This document shows positions 25,101 to 32,653 of a stretch of 53,374 nucleotides of DNA, in pieces; position 1 is the first letter of the stretch; every line of letters starts with the position of its first letter. The position numbers were made by a program, and so were the translations under genes. The notes beneath the pieces were generated by a model. It saw nothing but the letters and a program-made list of their open reading frames with translations. It made no database searches and had not been told where the DNA came from. This stretch comes from E44-bin46 sp964354655 (GTDB lineage: Bacteria; Chloroflexota; Dehalococcoidia; Dehalococcoidales; E44-bin46): positions 1 to 53,374 of the forward strand of contig CAYHAL010000007.1 in assembly GCA_964354655.1 (NCBI GenBank), written 5' to 3'.

Positions 25101-25329
25101 GAGCCCGTGGGACAATGTGTGGAATTCAAAGTCTCCCGGAGTCAGTAATGATGGCATAGACATTGATACTTTCGATATTACCTGGGCCAGCGGACCACTG
25201 GAGTCGGGGGATACCTCAGTTCAGATAGACCTGCCCACGCAGACCGACTCCTGGAACCTGATCTATATGATTCTCTCCTTCCGTAGCGAGACAACGACCG
25301 GTGGTGCTCTGAGTTACTTGATAAGGTAA
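22165..25329 (+). CDS. Large PilX-like surface protein with AAABBB internal repeats
   Basis: A 1054-aa protein. The N-terminus (Gln-Val-Leu-Ile-Leu-Val-Leu-Ile-Phe, about residues 19-45) is a membrane or export helix followed by 'NELYAADSGVDDA', as in PilX-like minor pilins. Residues 60-350 form a beta-rich region. Three near-identical 68-aa units (A, from 23251, 23455 and 23659) each begin 'FSD-CTSFNNWN-G'. They are followed by three 76-aa units (B, from 23866, 24094 and 24322) beginning 'GLDFAFSADGG'. The C-terminal 265 residues look like a DUF3344-type secreted domain with Asp-rich loops. It is probably the tip or adhesive subunit of the pilus. Confidence 0.8.
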   Translation: MVRKLRVKLNRGASDERGQVLILVLIFLLLGSFMVIPLLNFVSTGLKSGVVYENKANELYAADSGVDDATWQIKYDHLGTLFTSPAYRAYDYSTAWNYDLSGQVNTEDVNATIENVWIPKNIPIPSEAEASAIIEAEKLVVTNSSSGTSCKIKVTYNPWPQEDLRIETLGVWLPPGFSYVEGSSNLEADPLEEYYAEPVIESHGGNQAVLWTFNSVPFTNFPGVNPGDSPMVAEVTFQFTSSQPLAKPAAVAWITTSGVPDIPYSWDADVKVFKITSRADNSTVEAYIAKEEIRRLRSAIAGDYQALGNSLMIDTDHDSSGIRDQLLTSSNATVNSIPLDAEVGAAFLYWSAWRAESSKQTVFSDGCTSFNNWNNGIAWSIYSNYFRGHYSSGDYTVRLLTQKNSQNLSSYLSGTAAVSWDQSVAPLTDVFSDNCTSFNNWNYGTAWSVYSNYFRGHYSSGGDTARLLTLKNSQNLGSYAPGTATISWDQSVAPLTNVFSDSCTSFNNWNNGTAWSIYSNYFRGHYSNGDDTARLLTLKNSQNLSSYSTGTVTVSWDQWVSGTPGAGDGLDFAFSADGGTTWSNNFQAFRGNIGGSAVNFSYTIPSQYLTASFKVRFYLVGFTTSGQYCNLDNIKIIPSYSGADGLDFAFSADGGSTWSGNIQAFRGNIGGSAVNFSYTIPSQYLTASFKMRFYLVGFTASGQYCNLDNIKIAPSYSGADGLDFAFSADGGSTWSNNFQAFRGNIGSSAVNFSYTIPSQYLTASFKVRFYLVGFTAPNQYCNLDNIVISVMSPDTSAVFKIDGKQVYFDGDGMPKQGTQPITADRLQVLPNYNTNGSPNGFSYSCYKDVTSLVKTFSAKAPDPATNHPGNGTYTAGDVLGDTGNQWSYAAWSLIIVYSSAETQGHQLYLYDKFFYANMDTNIDFDKDGQPGGHISGFIVPDRIGDEVNAAKLTVCVGEGDECWEGDSLIFKGTYLSNAQSPWDNVWNSKSPGVSNDGIDIDTFDITWASGPLESGDTSVQIDLPTQTDSWNLIYMILSFRSETTTGGALSYLIR
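23251..23862 (+). repeat. 204-bp tandem repeat, three copies (A units)
   Basis: Starts at 23251, 23455 and 23659, so the period is 204 bp, in frame. Copies differ by scattered substitutions. Confidence 0.95.
23866..24534 (+). repeat. 228-bp tandem repeat, three copies (B units)
   Basis: Starts at 23866, 24094 and 24322, period 228 bp, in frame. The last copy is slightly shorter before the unique C-terminal part. Confidence 0.95.
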
Positions 25330-25516
25330 GAGAATACACGCCGGTAACAAGAAGCCAACTTGTTATTACCCACAGCGATTATATTCTTCAATTCAGGAGA
25401 CAGGGTTGATTCATTGATTGTCTGATGATACCATTCCATTAGTGGTGGACAGACTGAAAATGATAATGCCTTAACCTTTTCTGCCTAGACGCTGGGCACG
25501 GCAAATAGGGAGGTCT

Positions 25517-26212
25517 ATGTCAACACCATTAAAACCGCCTTATATTCAAAAGATAGAAGAGCGAGGCAAGTTAGAGGCATGGATGGTTGATGGTAGCTAC
25601 ATCCGCAACCATATCGATGAAGAATTTACCAACTTCGGCCAGCACTACCGATACCCTTACATCCCATTGAACGAACTCTGGATTGACCGTGAAGCCGAGC
25701 ATGATGAGCGGCGGTTCTTTATTGACCACCTGCTAGTGGAGCACCGGCTTATGGCAGAAGGTATGCCGTACGAGAAGGCTTTGGCTATTGCTGACCTTGC
25801 GGAGCGTAAGGAGCGCCGCCGGGTCGGGGATGTAAGCCGCTTGACGCATCGTGGCCAACAACTACCCGATGGCCGTGATGCCCACGAACGGTTGTGGAAG
25901 AAATTGGAAAATGGCGTCAGCGTCTGGATTGTTAACGGTAGGCTCGTGCGCAGTGTATTCGATATCGATTTTACCGAAGGTGGTCATGACTACGTTTATG
26001 AATTCGTGCCCAGAAATGAGGTATGGATTGACGATGCCATCGTAGAACCAGAGCGTGGCTACATACTCCTGCATGAGCTTCACGAGCGAAATCGCATGGC
26101 CAGCGGCTGGCCCTACAGCAAGGCTCACGTCGAAGCCAGCCGTCTGGAATATCACTGCCGTCATCACCCTGATGAACTGCACAATGCGCTTGTCGCCGAA
26201 GGCTGGATGTAG
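25517..26212 (+). CDS. Protein made of two copies of an uncharacterised domain
   Basis: A 231-aa protein built from a duplicated domain of about 95 residues (1-100 and 130-225). Both halves follow the same plan: an Ala/Val-Trp-Met/Ile-Val-x-Gly strand, an acidic Asp-x-x-Phe-Thr turn, His-x-Tyr-x-Tyr, a Pro-x-Asn-Glu-x-Trp-Ile-Asp motif, and a helix with Glu-His/Glu-Arg-x-x-Met and a Tyr-x-Lys-Ala end. The second half has 'LLHELHER', which is not a true HExxH zinc-protease motif. I do not recognise a named family. GGGAGG precedes the ATG. It converges with the DUF2341 gene. Confidence 0.7.
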   Translation: MSTPLKPPYIQKIEERGKLEAWMVDGSYIRNHIDEEFTNFGQHYRYPYIPLNELWIDREAEHDERRFFIDHLLVEHRLMAEGMPYEKALAIADLAERKERRRVGDVSRLTHRGQQLPDGRDAHERLWKKLENGVSVWIVNGRLVRSVFDIDFTEGGHDYVYEFVPRNEVWIDDAIVEPERGYILLHELHERNRMASGWPYSKAHVEASRLEYHCRHHPDELHNALVAEGWM

Positions 26213-26260
26213 CATTTGGGTATGAAGAAGATTAGACAAACTACGGAATCGGAACTACGT

Positions 26261-28618
26261 TTAATAATGGTAAACCCTGACCTCGCGCAAGGTCGGGGTT
26301 TTTGATGTATCAGAGGTAGTCAAGGTTGCCTGCCACTGCATGTATTGTCCTGAAGGTAGCCCCGAAGTGACCGGGGAAGTCTCGCCAACCGGAACCCAAG
26401 AAGGAGTGGCAGCACCCTTGAGGAATTGGGTATTAGATGCCCTGACCTTAAAGCTGATGTCAGTACCTGATTCAAGGGTTTCATCCCAGAATAGGGCATC
26501 CCATCTGGCTCCAGCAACCCCGGTATTCAAGACCTGAGAGGCAATGGTACCCAACGAGACATATATCGGTTGCGAGGCACATTTACGCACTCTTACATTA
26601 TCAAATCTAGCGTATGTTCCATAATGGTTTGCTAATCCAATTTCACCGGCTCCCGAATACTGGGTGCTTATCACAGTGGACTTAAGACTGCCATTGCTGT
26701 ATATCATGAATGTTGAGCCAATTACAACCAATTTTGCTTTTTGCCATTGATTGGCTATACCAAATCTGGCTACTGCTGTATCGAAAGCTGCCCATCCGCT
26801 ATATGGAGGTTTCATCCAAGGTGATTCGCTTCCGGAACGACAATCCCACCTTCCTTTATAACCAGTATTTGCCGAATAATTCCCTCTAAATATGATTTCG
26901 GGGAGTGCCTCTGTTGCCGGGTAAATATCAGCCTCAATTATCCCGTCTTGAAACCCAGCGTAGGTGGCATCCGAGCCAATGGCGGCAAATCCATAAGGAG
27001 AACTGGTAATACCCCCGCTGATTTCCAGGCTTGGAGCTGGATTGCCATAACTGGATGTAATGGCCACATCTGTATCTATGTGAATATTCCATTTGCTCAG
27101 GTCACCACTAAAATCATCAAAGAAGATAAAGGTGGCATTTCCATCGCTAGCGCTGCTAGCAGCGGCATTACCATAATACATGTAGATGGTTTTATTGCCC
27201 GAAGGGATGGAGGGAACCTTGACCCAGAAGATAGCCGAGGTTGAGGCGGTGTAGCTTTCTCGCCAGTGGGAGAGTGGGGTTGAGCCATCAGAATCCATAA
27301 ACCTAATGTCATCAAAGTCAGGTTGCATATCGGTATCATAGGTCACATTAACTTTGATTTGATAGTCGGTCAGCGCCGAGCCCGAGTTGTTGATGGTTAC
27401 CGGTGCCCGGCGGCTCCAGCCGTCTTCCGACCCTACGCTGGTTGTCGGCTCTGACGAGGCATATTTGCGTACGATTATATCATCCGCATCAATCCATCTG
27501 TTATTAATCGGAACACTACCAGGACGTTCAATATGAACATCTAGTTTGCCGGTACCTGAAGGGATGGCGAAGCCAGTGAATACAGTGACCTTTGCTGGGC
27601 TGTAACCTGAAGGATTGTACCAATAGGCATCGAGATTGGTTCCATTAGTGACTAATTCAATTCTCCCTTTCGTGCCTATTGGAAAATGGATGTCTGCGTT
27701 TGATTGCCATTCAGATGCACTACTCCAATCAGGCTCATTGGCTCTGTACCAGCCACCATCACGGATTACGACAATACGACCAATATCTCCATTGCCAATA
27801 TGAACACCGATTCCTCCCCAACAATTGGTGCCCTCTTGATGGTAATAAACTCTGGCGCTCCAGACAGCATCACCAATGTTAGCCATGCTTGAAGCCGTTG
27901 AACCATTTCTCCAGTCATTCCATGTATTCACTTGGAACCACTTCTCAGAATCATGGAGCGCTACATAGAAGTTTTCTGTACCTTGGTCAGTCCATCCATC
28001 GGGGTCTGCGCCACTGTTATGTTCTTCAAAATCGTCAAAGAACACAAAGGTGGCATTTCCATCGCTAGCGCTGCTGGCAGCGGCATTACCATAATACATG
28101 TAGATTGTCTTATCGCCCGAAGGGACGGAGGGAACCTTAACCCAGAAGATAGCCGAGGTTGAGGCGGTGTAGCTTTCTCGCCAGTGGGAGAGCTCAGTTG
28201 AGTCATCAAAATCTACAAACCTGATGTCATCAAAGTCAGGTTGCATATCGGTATCATAGGTCACATTAACTTTGATTTGATAGTCGGTCAGCGCCGAGCC
28301 CGAGTTGTCGATGGTTACCGGTGCCCGGCGGCTCCACGAGGTGAAGTACCAACTTCCTTCCGAGTCTATACTGGTTGTCGGTTCTAGCAAGCTGTAAGTA
28401 GTTCCAAGCTTAACATCCCCAGGGCTTGATGAAGTATCGACCTGATTTAGAACACCGGCTTCAAATTCTGCCTTAGTAGTTTGCACCCATTGCGTGGAAG
28501 CCCAGGCTTGGAAGGCGTTGCCGGTGGAACTCTCATAGTCAACAAAGGAGCTTTGGGTTACACCAACGCTACTTGCTAGGAGAGCTATCGCCAAAATAAG
28601 CCACTTTTTGCCTTTCAT
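26261..28618 (-). CDS. Secreted protein with two DUF2341 domains, SipW-type export signal
   Basis: A 785-aa surface protein. The N-terminus (basic 'MKGKKW', hydrophobic helix, then 'SSFVDYESSTGNAFQAW') copies the TasA-type segment cut by SipW signal peptidases. Two DUF2341 domains (Trp-Ser-Arg-Arg-Ala-Pro-Val-Thr-Ile to 'YMYYGNA') lie at about residues 95-200 and 400-505 and are nearly identical. Each is followed by a jelly-roll-like glycan-binding region. The C-terminal module ending 'TLREVRVYHY' is shared with the next gene upstream. The frame is open to 28711, but I place the start at 28618, because the extra bases are a decayed piece of the sipW gene. Confidence 0.85.
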   Translation of the reverse strand: MKGKKWLILAIALLASSVGVTQSSFVDYESSTGNAFQAWASTQWVQTTKAEFEAGVLNQVDTSSSPGDVKLGTTYSLLEPTTSIDSEGSWYFTSWSRRAPVTIDNSGSALTDYQIKVNVTYDTDMQPDFDDIRFVDFDDSTELSHWRESYTASTSAIFWVKVPSVPSGDKTIYMYYGNAAASSASDGNATFVFFDDFEEHNSGADPDGWTDQGTENFYVALHDSEKWFQVNTWNDWRNGSTASSMANIGDAVWSARVYYHQEGTNCWGGIGVHIGNGDIGRIVVIRDGGWYRANEPDWSSASEWQSNADIHFPIGTKGRIELVTNGTNLDAYWYNPSGYSPAKVTVFTGFAIPSGTGKLDVHIERPGSVPINNRWIDADDIIVRKYASSEPTTSVGSEDGWSRRAPVTINNSGSALTDYQIKVNVTYDTDMQPDFDDIRFMDSDGSTPLSHWRESYTASTSAIFWVKVPSIPSGNKTIYMYYGNAAASSASDGNATFIFFDDFSGDLSKWNIHIDTDVAITSSYGNPAPSLEISGGITSSPYGFAAIGSDATYAGFQDGIIEADIYPATEALPEIIFRGNYSANTGYKGRWDCRSGSESPWMKPPYSGWAAFDTAVARFGIANQWQKAKLVVIGSTFMIYSNGSLKSTVISTQYSGAGEIGLANHYGTYARFDNVRVRKCASQPIYVSLGTIASQVLNTGVAGARWDALFWDETLESGTDISFKVRASNTQFLKGAATPSWVPVGETSPVTSGLPSGQYMQWQATLTTSDTSKTPTLREVRVYHY
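26272..26556 (-). repeat. Shared C-terminal module, copy 1
   Basis: Nearly identical to 28731-29015 in the paralogous gene. It encodes the last 95 or so residues of both DUF2341 proteins. Confidence 0.9.
27113..27418 (-). repeat. DUF2341-encoding direct repeat, copy 1
   Basis: A 306-bp segment almost identical to 28031-28336 within the same gene. Confidence 0.9.
28031..28336 (-). repeat. DUF2341-encoding direct repeat, copy 2
   Basis: Partner of 27113-27418. The few differences suggest recent duplication or gene conversion. Confidence 0.9.
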
Positions 28619-28690
28619 CCAGTTACCTTGTCCTGTATTTCCTCTCCATTGCCTCCTCAGTGAGCCCACGCCGTATATTTCTTTTATACG
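28619..28690 (-). pseudogene. Duplicated 3' end of the sipW gene
   Basis: On the minus strand the bases before the start at 28618 match the last codons of the signal peptidase gene (Leu-Thr-Glu-Glu-x-x-Glu-x-Lys-Tyr-Arg-x-Arg, then stop) and the same spacer before the start of the next gene. The copy marks the junction of a duplication that included the 3' end of sipW together with the DUF2341 gene. Confidence 0.8.
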
Positions 28691-28719
28691 TTTAGATACC
28701 TCAAGGTTCAACCTTACAT

Positions 28720-30267
28720 TTAAAAGTAATAAACCCTGACCTCGCGCAAGGTCGGGGTTTTTGATGTATCAGAGGTAGTCAAGGTTGCCTGCCACTGCAT
28801 GTATTGTCCTGAAGGTAGCCCCGAAGTGACTGGGGAAGTCCCGCCAACCGGAACCCAAGAAGGAGTGGCAGCATCCTTGAGGAATGGGGTATCAGACGCT
28901 CTCACCTTAAAGGTTATGTCAGTACCTGATTCAAGGGTTTCATCCCAGAATAGGGCATCCCATCTTGCCCCGGCAACCCCAGTATCCAGAATTTGAGAGG
29001 CAATAGTGCCTAGCGTAACATACTTGCCTTCCTTACTCCCCACACCATAAAAACTGGAAGGAGAATTCTGGTTGTTATAACCGGTCCTAATCCAAGCAGC
29101 ACTTCTGACTGTGTTTGAAATACGGACTTCGTCAATCCTGCCGTTTAACCAGCCATAATTTGCGGCACCCTCTCGGCTGATTCCCAATTGATAATCAGAT
29201 TCATAAATAGCACCATTGTCAGATTGCGAGCTGATCTCTGAACCAGCCCGGTAACACTTAACGGTGACAGTATCATGGGTAACGGCAACGTAAATCCAGG
29301 TGCCTGTGTTTTGTGTTGTATTGAAATACTTAGTCCGCCAGTTCCCAGCATACGTTCCGTCCCAGGCAAGACCAGAAGAGACAAGGGCAAATTGGTAGTC
29401 ACTATTATCTACAGCGCCTCCCCCCTTGAAAACTATATCCGCCCAGTCAGTCCATACGTTAATTCTTATCCAGGCTTCAATTGTAAGTCCACTACCAAGC
29501 TTCAGAGTAGATGACGAAGCAACTGCTATATTGTCATCGGTGCCATCAAACTGGACACAGTTACCGATTTTCCCGGTTGCTCCAAGCGTCGGGCCACCAC
29601 CATCGGTCCCATTGTTACTATTAGAAGTAGAGTCCTTTATCGCCCCAGAGCCACCACCTGTCTGGTTTAGATGCCAAACAGCCCGGAAACTGCTATTCCA
29701 AACGCCTGCTGGATTCTGTTGGTTGCTGCAACCAGCGTTACCATAGTACATATAAAGAACGGTATCGGTTGAAGAGGAAAGGCTTAGAACCCTAACCCAG
29801 GCTACTAGTCTTCCGTTTGCTTTGTTAAACTGCTCAATCTCGTGGTCTAGCTTCGCGGTGCCATTCGAAGAGGTAAACAGGATATCATCCCCGTCATCCT
29901 GAGCATCGGAAGCCAAATCAGCATCGGAAGCCAGGCTTACTAAGACAGGAAAGTCTGCCAGGTTAGCACCAACCTTCGTGTGGTCAATGGTTATCCTTTT
30001 CCGGTAACTCCAATCTGCGTTATACCAGTCGCTCCTTACCGATAGCTTAACATTCCCGGAGCTTGAAGAGGTATCGACGTTATTCAAAACACCAGCCTCG
30101 AAGTCTCCCCTGGTGGTCTGCACCCATTGCGTGGAAGCCCAGGCTTGGAAGGTGTTGCCGGTGGAGCTCTCATGGTCAACAAAGGAGCTTTGGGTGACCC
30201 CAATGCCACTTGCCAGAAGAACTACTCCTAAAGCCATCGCCAAAATAAGCCACTTTTTGCCTTTCAC
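28720..30267 (-). CDS. Secreted DUF2341-LamG protein, SipW-type export signal
   Basis: A 515-aa surface protein with the same TasA-like N-terminus as its paralogue (hydrophobic helix, then 'SSFVDHESSTGNTFQAW'). A diverged DUF2341 domain covers about residues 85-180 (Trp-Ser-Tyr-Arg-Lys-Arg-Ile-Thr-Ile to 'LYMYYGNA'). It is followed by a LamG/concanavalin-like domain (about 190-400; 'VWHLNQ', 'CVQFDGTDD', 'TIEAWI') that probably binds glycans, and the shared C-terminal module. The start is GTG, four bases after the sipW stop, so translation is coupled. It is probably fibre-associated or displayed on the cell surface. Confidence 0.87.
   Translation of the reverse strand: MKGKKWLILAMALGVVLLASGIGVTQSSFVDHESSTGNTFQAWASTQWVQTTRGDFEAGVLNNVDTSSSSGNVKLSVRSDWYNADWSYRKRITIDHTKVGANLADFPVLVSLASDADLASDAQDDGDDILFTSSNGTAKLDHEIEQFNKANGRLVAWVRVLSLSSSTDTVLYMYYGNAGCSNQQNPAGVWNSSFRAVWHLNQTGGGSGAIKDSTSNSNNGTDGGGPTLGATGKIGNCVQFDGTDDNIAVASSSTLKLGSGLTIEAWIRINVWTDWADIVFKGGGAVDNSDYQFALVSSGLAWDGTYAGNWRTKYFNTTQNTGTWIYVAVTHDTVTVKCYRAGSEISSQSDNGAIYESDYQLGISREGAANYGWLNGRIDEVRISNTVRSAAWIRTGYNNQNSPSSFYGVGSKEGKYVTLGTIASQILDTGVAGARWDALFWDETLESGTDITFKVRASDTPFLKDAATPSWVPVGGTSPVTSGLPSGQYMQWQATLTTSDTSKTPTLREVRVYYF
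28731..29015 (-). repeat. Shared C-terminal module, copy 2
   Basis: Partner of 26272-26556. Confidence 0.9.
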
Positions 30268-30271
30268 CTAA

Positions 30272-30790
30272 CTACCTTATCCTGTATTTCTTCTCCAACT
30301 CTTCCTCAGTGAGCACCCGCCAGATACTTCTTATCTCCGTCACGATAACGACCAGCCCGGGTATACATATGAGCAGCAAGAGGCCCACGGGAGTTTTAAC
30401 AAATTGGGTGACATAGCCTACCCAAGGAATATCAAAGCAGATTTTGCCTACCACATTCTGGGCTGGTACAAGAAACGGGTCAGCATCCTCACTGGCATCC
30501 CCTTTGGTTCGGAAGTCAAAACTCGAGCCCTGTTCTACAGCTATCACCCTGTGGCTCGTCAGCCTCTCCCTCAGTGGGGAGTAAAAGGTAATAATATCCC
30601 CCACCTTTATCCCCTCTGCTTTCACTGGGCGAGTTACCACCACGCTTCCCACCTTAAGCTTAGGCTCCATACTGCCTGAGAAAACCGTATCTACCCTCCA
30701 GCCGAAGCGAGGCGCTAGGAAAGTAAGCACCGCCATTGTCATCAGCAGAATTGTCACGGCCAAGCCAAAATTCTGAGCTGCTTTCTTCAT
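30272..30790 (-). CDS. sipW: Signal peptidase I, SipW/archaeal type (S26B)
   Basis: A 172-aa membrane protease. An N-terminal membrane helix (about 9-29) is followed by the catalytic Ser in 'FSGSMEP' and the His in 'SHRVI', which replaces the Lys of ordinary bacterial signal peptidases and marks the SipW/eukaryote-like class. An Asp-rich segment follows (Gly-Asp-Ala-Ser-Glu-Asp-Ala-Asp). A second membrane helix lies near the C-terminus. It sits between a TasA-like gene and two proteins with TasA-like signals, which are its expected substrates. In Bacillus the pair makes biofilm fibres. Confidence 0.92.
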   Translation of the reverse strand: MKKAAQNFGLAVTILLMTMAVLTFLAPRFGWRVDTVFSGSMEPKLKVGSVVVTRPVKAEGIKVGDIITFYSPLRERLTSHRVIAVEQGSSFDFRTKGDASEDADPFLVPAQNVVGKICFDIPWVGYVTQFVKTPVGLLLLICIPGLVVIVTEIRSIWRVLTEEELEKKYRIR

Positions 30791-30861
30791 AACAAATTAC
30801 TCCCTCGGTTCAAAACAAAGATAGCGCGTCACGCCCTAATCTTTGCTTTAGAGCGACCCGC

Positions 30862-30897
30862 TTTTAGGTGGCAGGGTGTACACCCTGCCACCTAAAA
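30862..30897. terminator. Perfect 36-bp palindrome between tasA-like and sipW genes
   Basis: Two 18-base arms match without error and with no unpaired loop. There is no clear T-run beyond the A/T ends. It may reduce read-through from the abundant fibre gene into sipW, or protect the 3' end of the fibre mRNA. Confidence 0.5.
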
Positions 30898-30903
30898 TAT
30901 ACC

Positions 30904-31578
30904 TTAGTCCTGGTCCAGAGTGAACGTGATATCAAGGGTGGCCTTGTCGCTCTGAATGATATTGTCGTCTTCGTCAACATCATCAACGGTACCAAACTCC
31001 CCGTCAGTGCCTGCCCCCTTAACATTGCTGGCGATTTCCCACTCTAACACATAGGTCAAGGTGTCACTCGCCGCCAGGGACTCGCTCTCGGCATCCAGTA
31101 CTGCTTCCAGGCCGGAAAATGGCACATAATTACTGGCGTCGCCGAGAATATAAGTACCATCCCGCTGTAGTCTGACCCCCATGTACTCATCCAGGTCTCC
31201 ATCGCTACCACCGTTGTTGCCACTTACTGCGTCTTCAGGCTCATTGGTTCCATTCTCCTGGAAGGTCACGTCTGATGGCATGGTCAAGGTACCATCCAGA
31301 TTGCCATCGTTCTCCAGTGTCCAGGTGATGGAGCCTGAATCCCCGGGTGCCAGTGTGGTAAATACCACCTTGCCATTCACTCCATCACCACCGGCAGTTA
31401 CCGAATACTTTCCACCCGGACCTGTGCCGCTAGTAGACGGAACCAGGTTTAATGTCCCCGCGGTGAAGGTATTCCCCGTGCTAGTCTCGACATCGCTGAA
31501 GACAGCGTAGATACCACCGCCAATTAGAGCACTTGCCAAGATAATAACCATCGCGCTTAACAGTATTTTTTTGTTCAT
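30904..31578 (-). CDS. TasA/camelysin-family fibre protein
   Basis: A 224-aa secreted protein of the TasA/CalY (M73) family. The N-terminus has a hydrophobic helix (Leu-Leu-Ser-Ala-Met-Val-Ile-Ile-Leu-Ala) and the SipW cleavage region 'YAVFSDVETSTGNTFTAG'. The rest is beta-rich with the typical 'LAPGDSGSITWTLENDGNLDG' segment (split motif: APGDSG, then WTLENDGN) and an acidic C-terminal part. The many Asp/Asn residues suggest Ca2+ binding. It heads the surface operon behind a MerR-like regulator, and GGGGGTGA precedes the ATG. It probably assembles extracellular fibres. Confidence 0.87.
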   Translation of the reverse strand: MNKKILLSAMVIILASALIGGGIYAVFSDVETSTGNTFTAGTLNLVPSTSGTGPGGKYSVTAGGDGVNGKVVFTTLAPGDSGSITWTLENDGNLDGTLTMPSDVTFQENGTNEPEDAVSGNNGGSDGDLDEYMGVRLQRDGTYILGDASNYVPFSGLEAVLDAESESLAASDTLTYVLEWEIASNVKGAGTDGEFGTVDDVDEDDNIIQSDKATLDITFTLDQD

Positions 31579-31660
31579 TTTTCACCCCCTTTCTGGTTTT
31601 AGTTTATGTTTTTCCTTTCCAAGTTATTATTGAGTTGTAGTCAGCTTAACCTCCTTTATG

Positions 31661-31903
31661 TTATTGAAGGGAATTAGATGGCCTCACTTTGGGTGATTTG
31701 CTTTGATTGACCTTATGAGCTTCGTCGTCGATTTTTTTGATATCAGCCTCCCTGAACAGCCTCCACCCTCGCCGGTCCCTATTTGCTGCATCTCGGACGA
31801 GACCACTATCAATCCATCGTAACAAGGTGGACTTACTTACCCCTACCATTTCACAAACCTCTCTGGTTCTGTAGTACGTCTGACCTTTCATTACTATGGG
31901 CAT
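31661..31903 (-). CDS. Small MerR-type helix-turn-helix regulator
   Basis: An 80-aa DNA-binding protein. 'YYRTREVCEMVGVSKSTLLRWIDSG' (a winged helix-turn-helix, helices at about 10-16 and 20-30) is followed by the 'RDRRGWRLF' wing typical of MerR/excisionase proteins. There is no effector domain. Start at 31903, where AAGGAGG has ideal spacing; the longer frame to 31978 is unlikely. A close paralogue lies divergently at 32235. It is placed just upstream of the TasA-like gene and probably controls the surface operon. Confidence 0.85.
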   Translation of the reverse strand: MPIVMKGQTYYRTREVCEMVGVSKSTLLRWIDSGLVRDAANRDRRGWRLFREADIKKIDDEAHKVNQSKSPKVRPSNSLQ

Positions 31904-31981
31904 ACTGTCCTCCTTGAACCTACTTATTAGGTATAGTTGACATATCTTGATGATATGACCATCAACAGGTACTGACAATCC

Positions 31982-31998
31982 CCAAATAGGCTATTTGG
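31982..31998. promoter_or_regulatory. Inverted repeat CCAAATA-N3-TATTTGG, predicted operator
   Basis: Perfect 7-bp arms in the divergent region between the two MerR-like genes. The half-site matches the CCAAAT / ATTTGG arms found at 32163 and 32631. Confidence 0.55.
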
Positions 31999-32162
31999 CA
32001 TAGGACAATAGTCCTAGATACGATGACCGGTTAGAATAGTGACGCCAAAGTGACCAGAGCACAACCATCGACTATGGGGACTTCCTTTATCTGCCTAGCG
32101 CTGGCAACCCTTGTTACCCGCCATCCCACCACCCTATGACTATTTACTCAATGAATTAGCCC

Positions 32163-32186
32163 ATTTGGGGGATTGATTCACCAAAT
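32163..32186. promoter_or_regulatory. ATTTGG-N12-CCAAAT motif upstream of the second MerR-like gene
   Basis: The spacer contains GATTGATT. The same half-sites, spacing and core occur at 32630-32653, so this is a conserved, probably regulator-bound site. Confidence 0.6.
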
Positions 32187-32234
32187 AATGGTCAGCATAA
32201 TAGTGTATTTGGGCGCTAAGAAGGAACATTATAT

Positions 32235-32468
32235 ATGCCAGTCAGAATTAACGGACAGACTTACTATCGAACCGCTGAAGCTTGTCGAATAGCAGGGATA
32301 AGCAAAAACACCTTTCTCCGCTGGGTCAGGGAGGGAATGTTTGCCGATGTGGAATTACGGGACAGGAGGGGGTGGAGACTATTCAGTAACGATGATTTAG
32401 ACAGATTAAAGGCTGAAGTCCATAAAACCCATGGGAATCATATAGCTCAACACCAGGCAATACTTTAG
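32235..32468 (+). CDS. Small MerR-type helix-turn-helix regulator, paralogue
   Basis: A 77-aa paralogue of the minus-strand regulator (shared 'GQTYYRT-E-C', 'FLRWV' and 'RDRRGWRLF'). It is a stand-alone DNA-binding domain without an effector region. The two genes are divergent across a region with three related inverted repeats, so each may control itself and the other. An AAGGAAC ribosome-binding site precedes the ATG. Confidence 0.85.
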   Translation: MPVRINGQTYYRTAEACRIAGISKNTFLRWVREGMFADVELRDRRGWRLFSNDDLDRLKAEVHKTHGNHIAQHQAIL

Positions 32469-32629
32469 TAAGCTTCGAGCAAGCTAACTAGATTCGGTGT
32501 TGGAATCCCGCTCAAATGCAGCTACCCAACCGCACACCAATCCTCCCCTAGCCATCTAATAGCCTTTCTGCCCTTTAGTACTATTTACCTGGTATCTGCT
32601 TAGTACTTTTTACTTCGTCAAATTAGACC

Positions 32630-32653
32630 TTTTGGGTGATTGATTTGCCAAAT
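32630..32653. promoter_or_regulatory. TTTTGG-N12-CCAAAT motif upstream of the LuxR-type gene
   Basis: Second copy of the site at 32163, with the same GATTGATT core and 12-base spacing. It lies about 110 bp before the LuxR-type start. Confidence 0.6.

Noticed and set aside
26080..26100. Zinc-protease motif in the duplicated-domain protein
   Set aside because: The sequence reads His-Glu-Leu-His-Glu, with only one residue between Glu and the second His, not HExxH. The first half lacks it.
26272..26303. Hairpin AAACCCTGACCT...AGGTCGGGGTTT at the end of both DUF2341 genes, resembling a terminator
   Set aside because: It lies inside the coding sequence of a conserved C-terminal motif (Thr-Leu-Arg-Glu-Val-Arg-Val-Tyr) and has no T-run on the coding strand. 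The duplicated copy at 28731 reflects paralogy.
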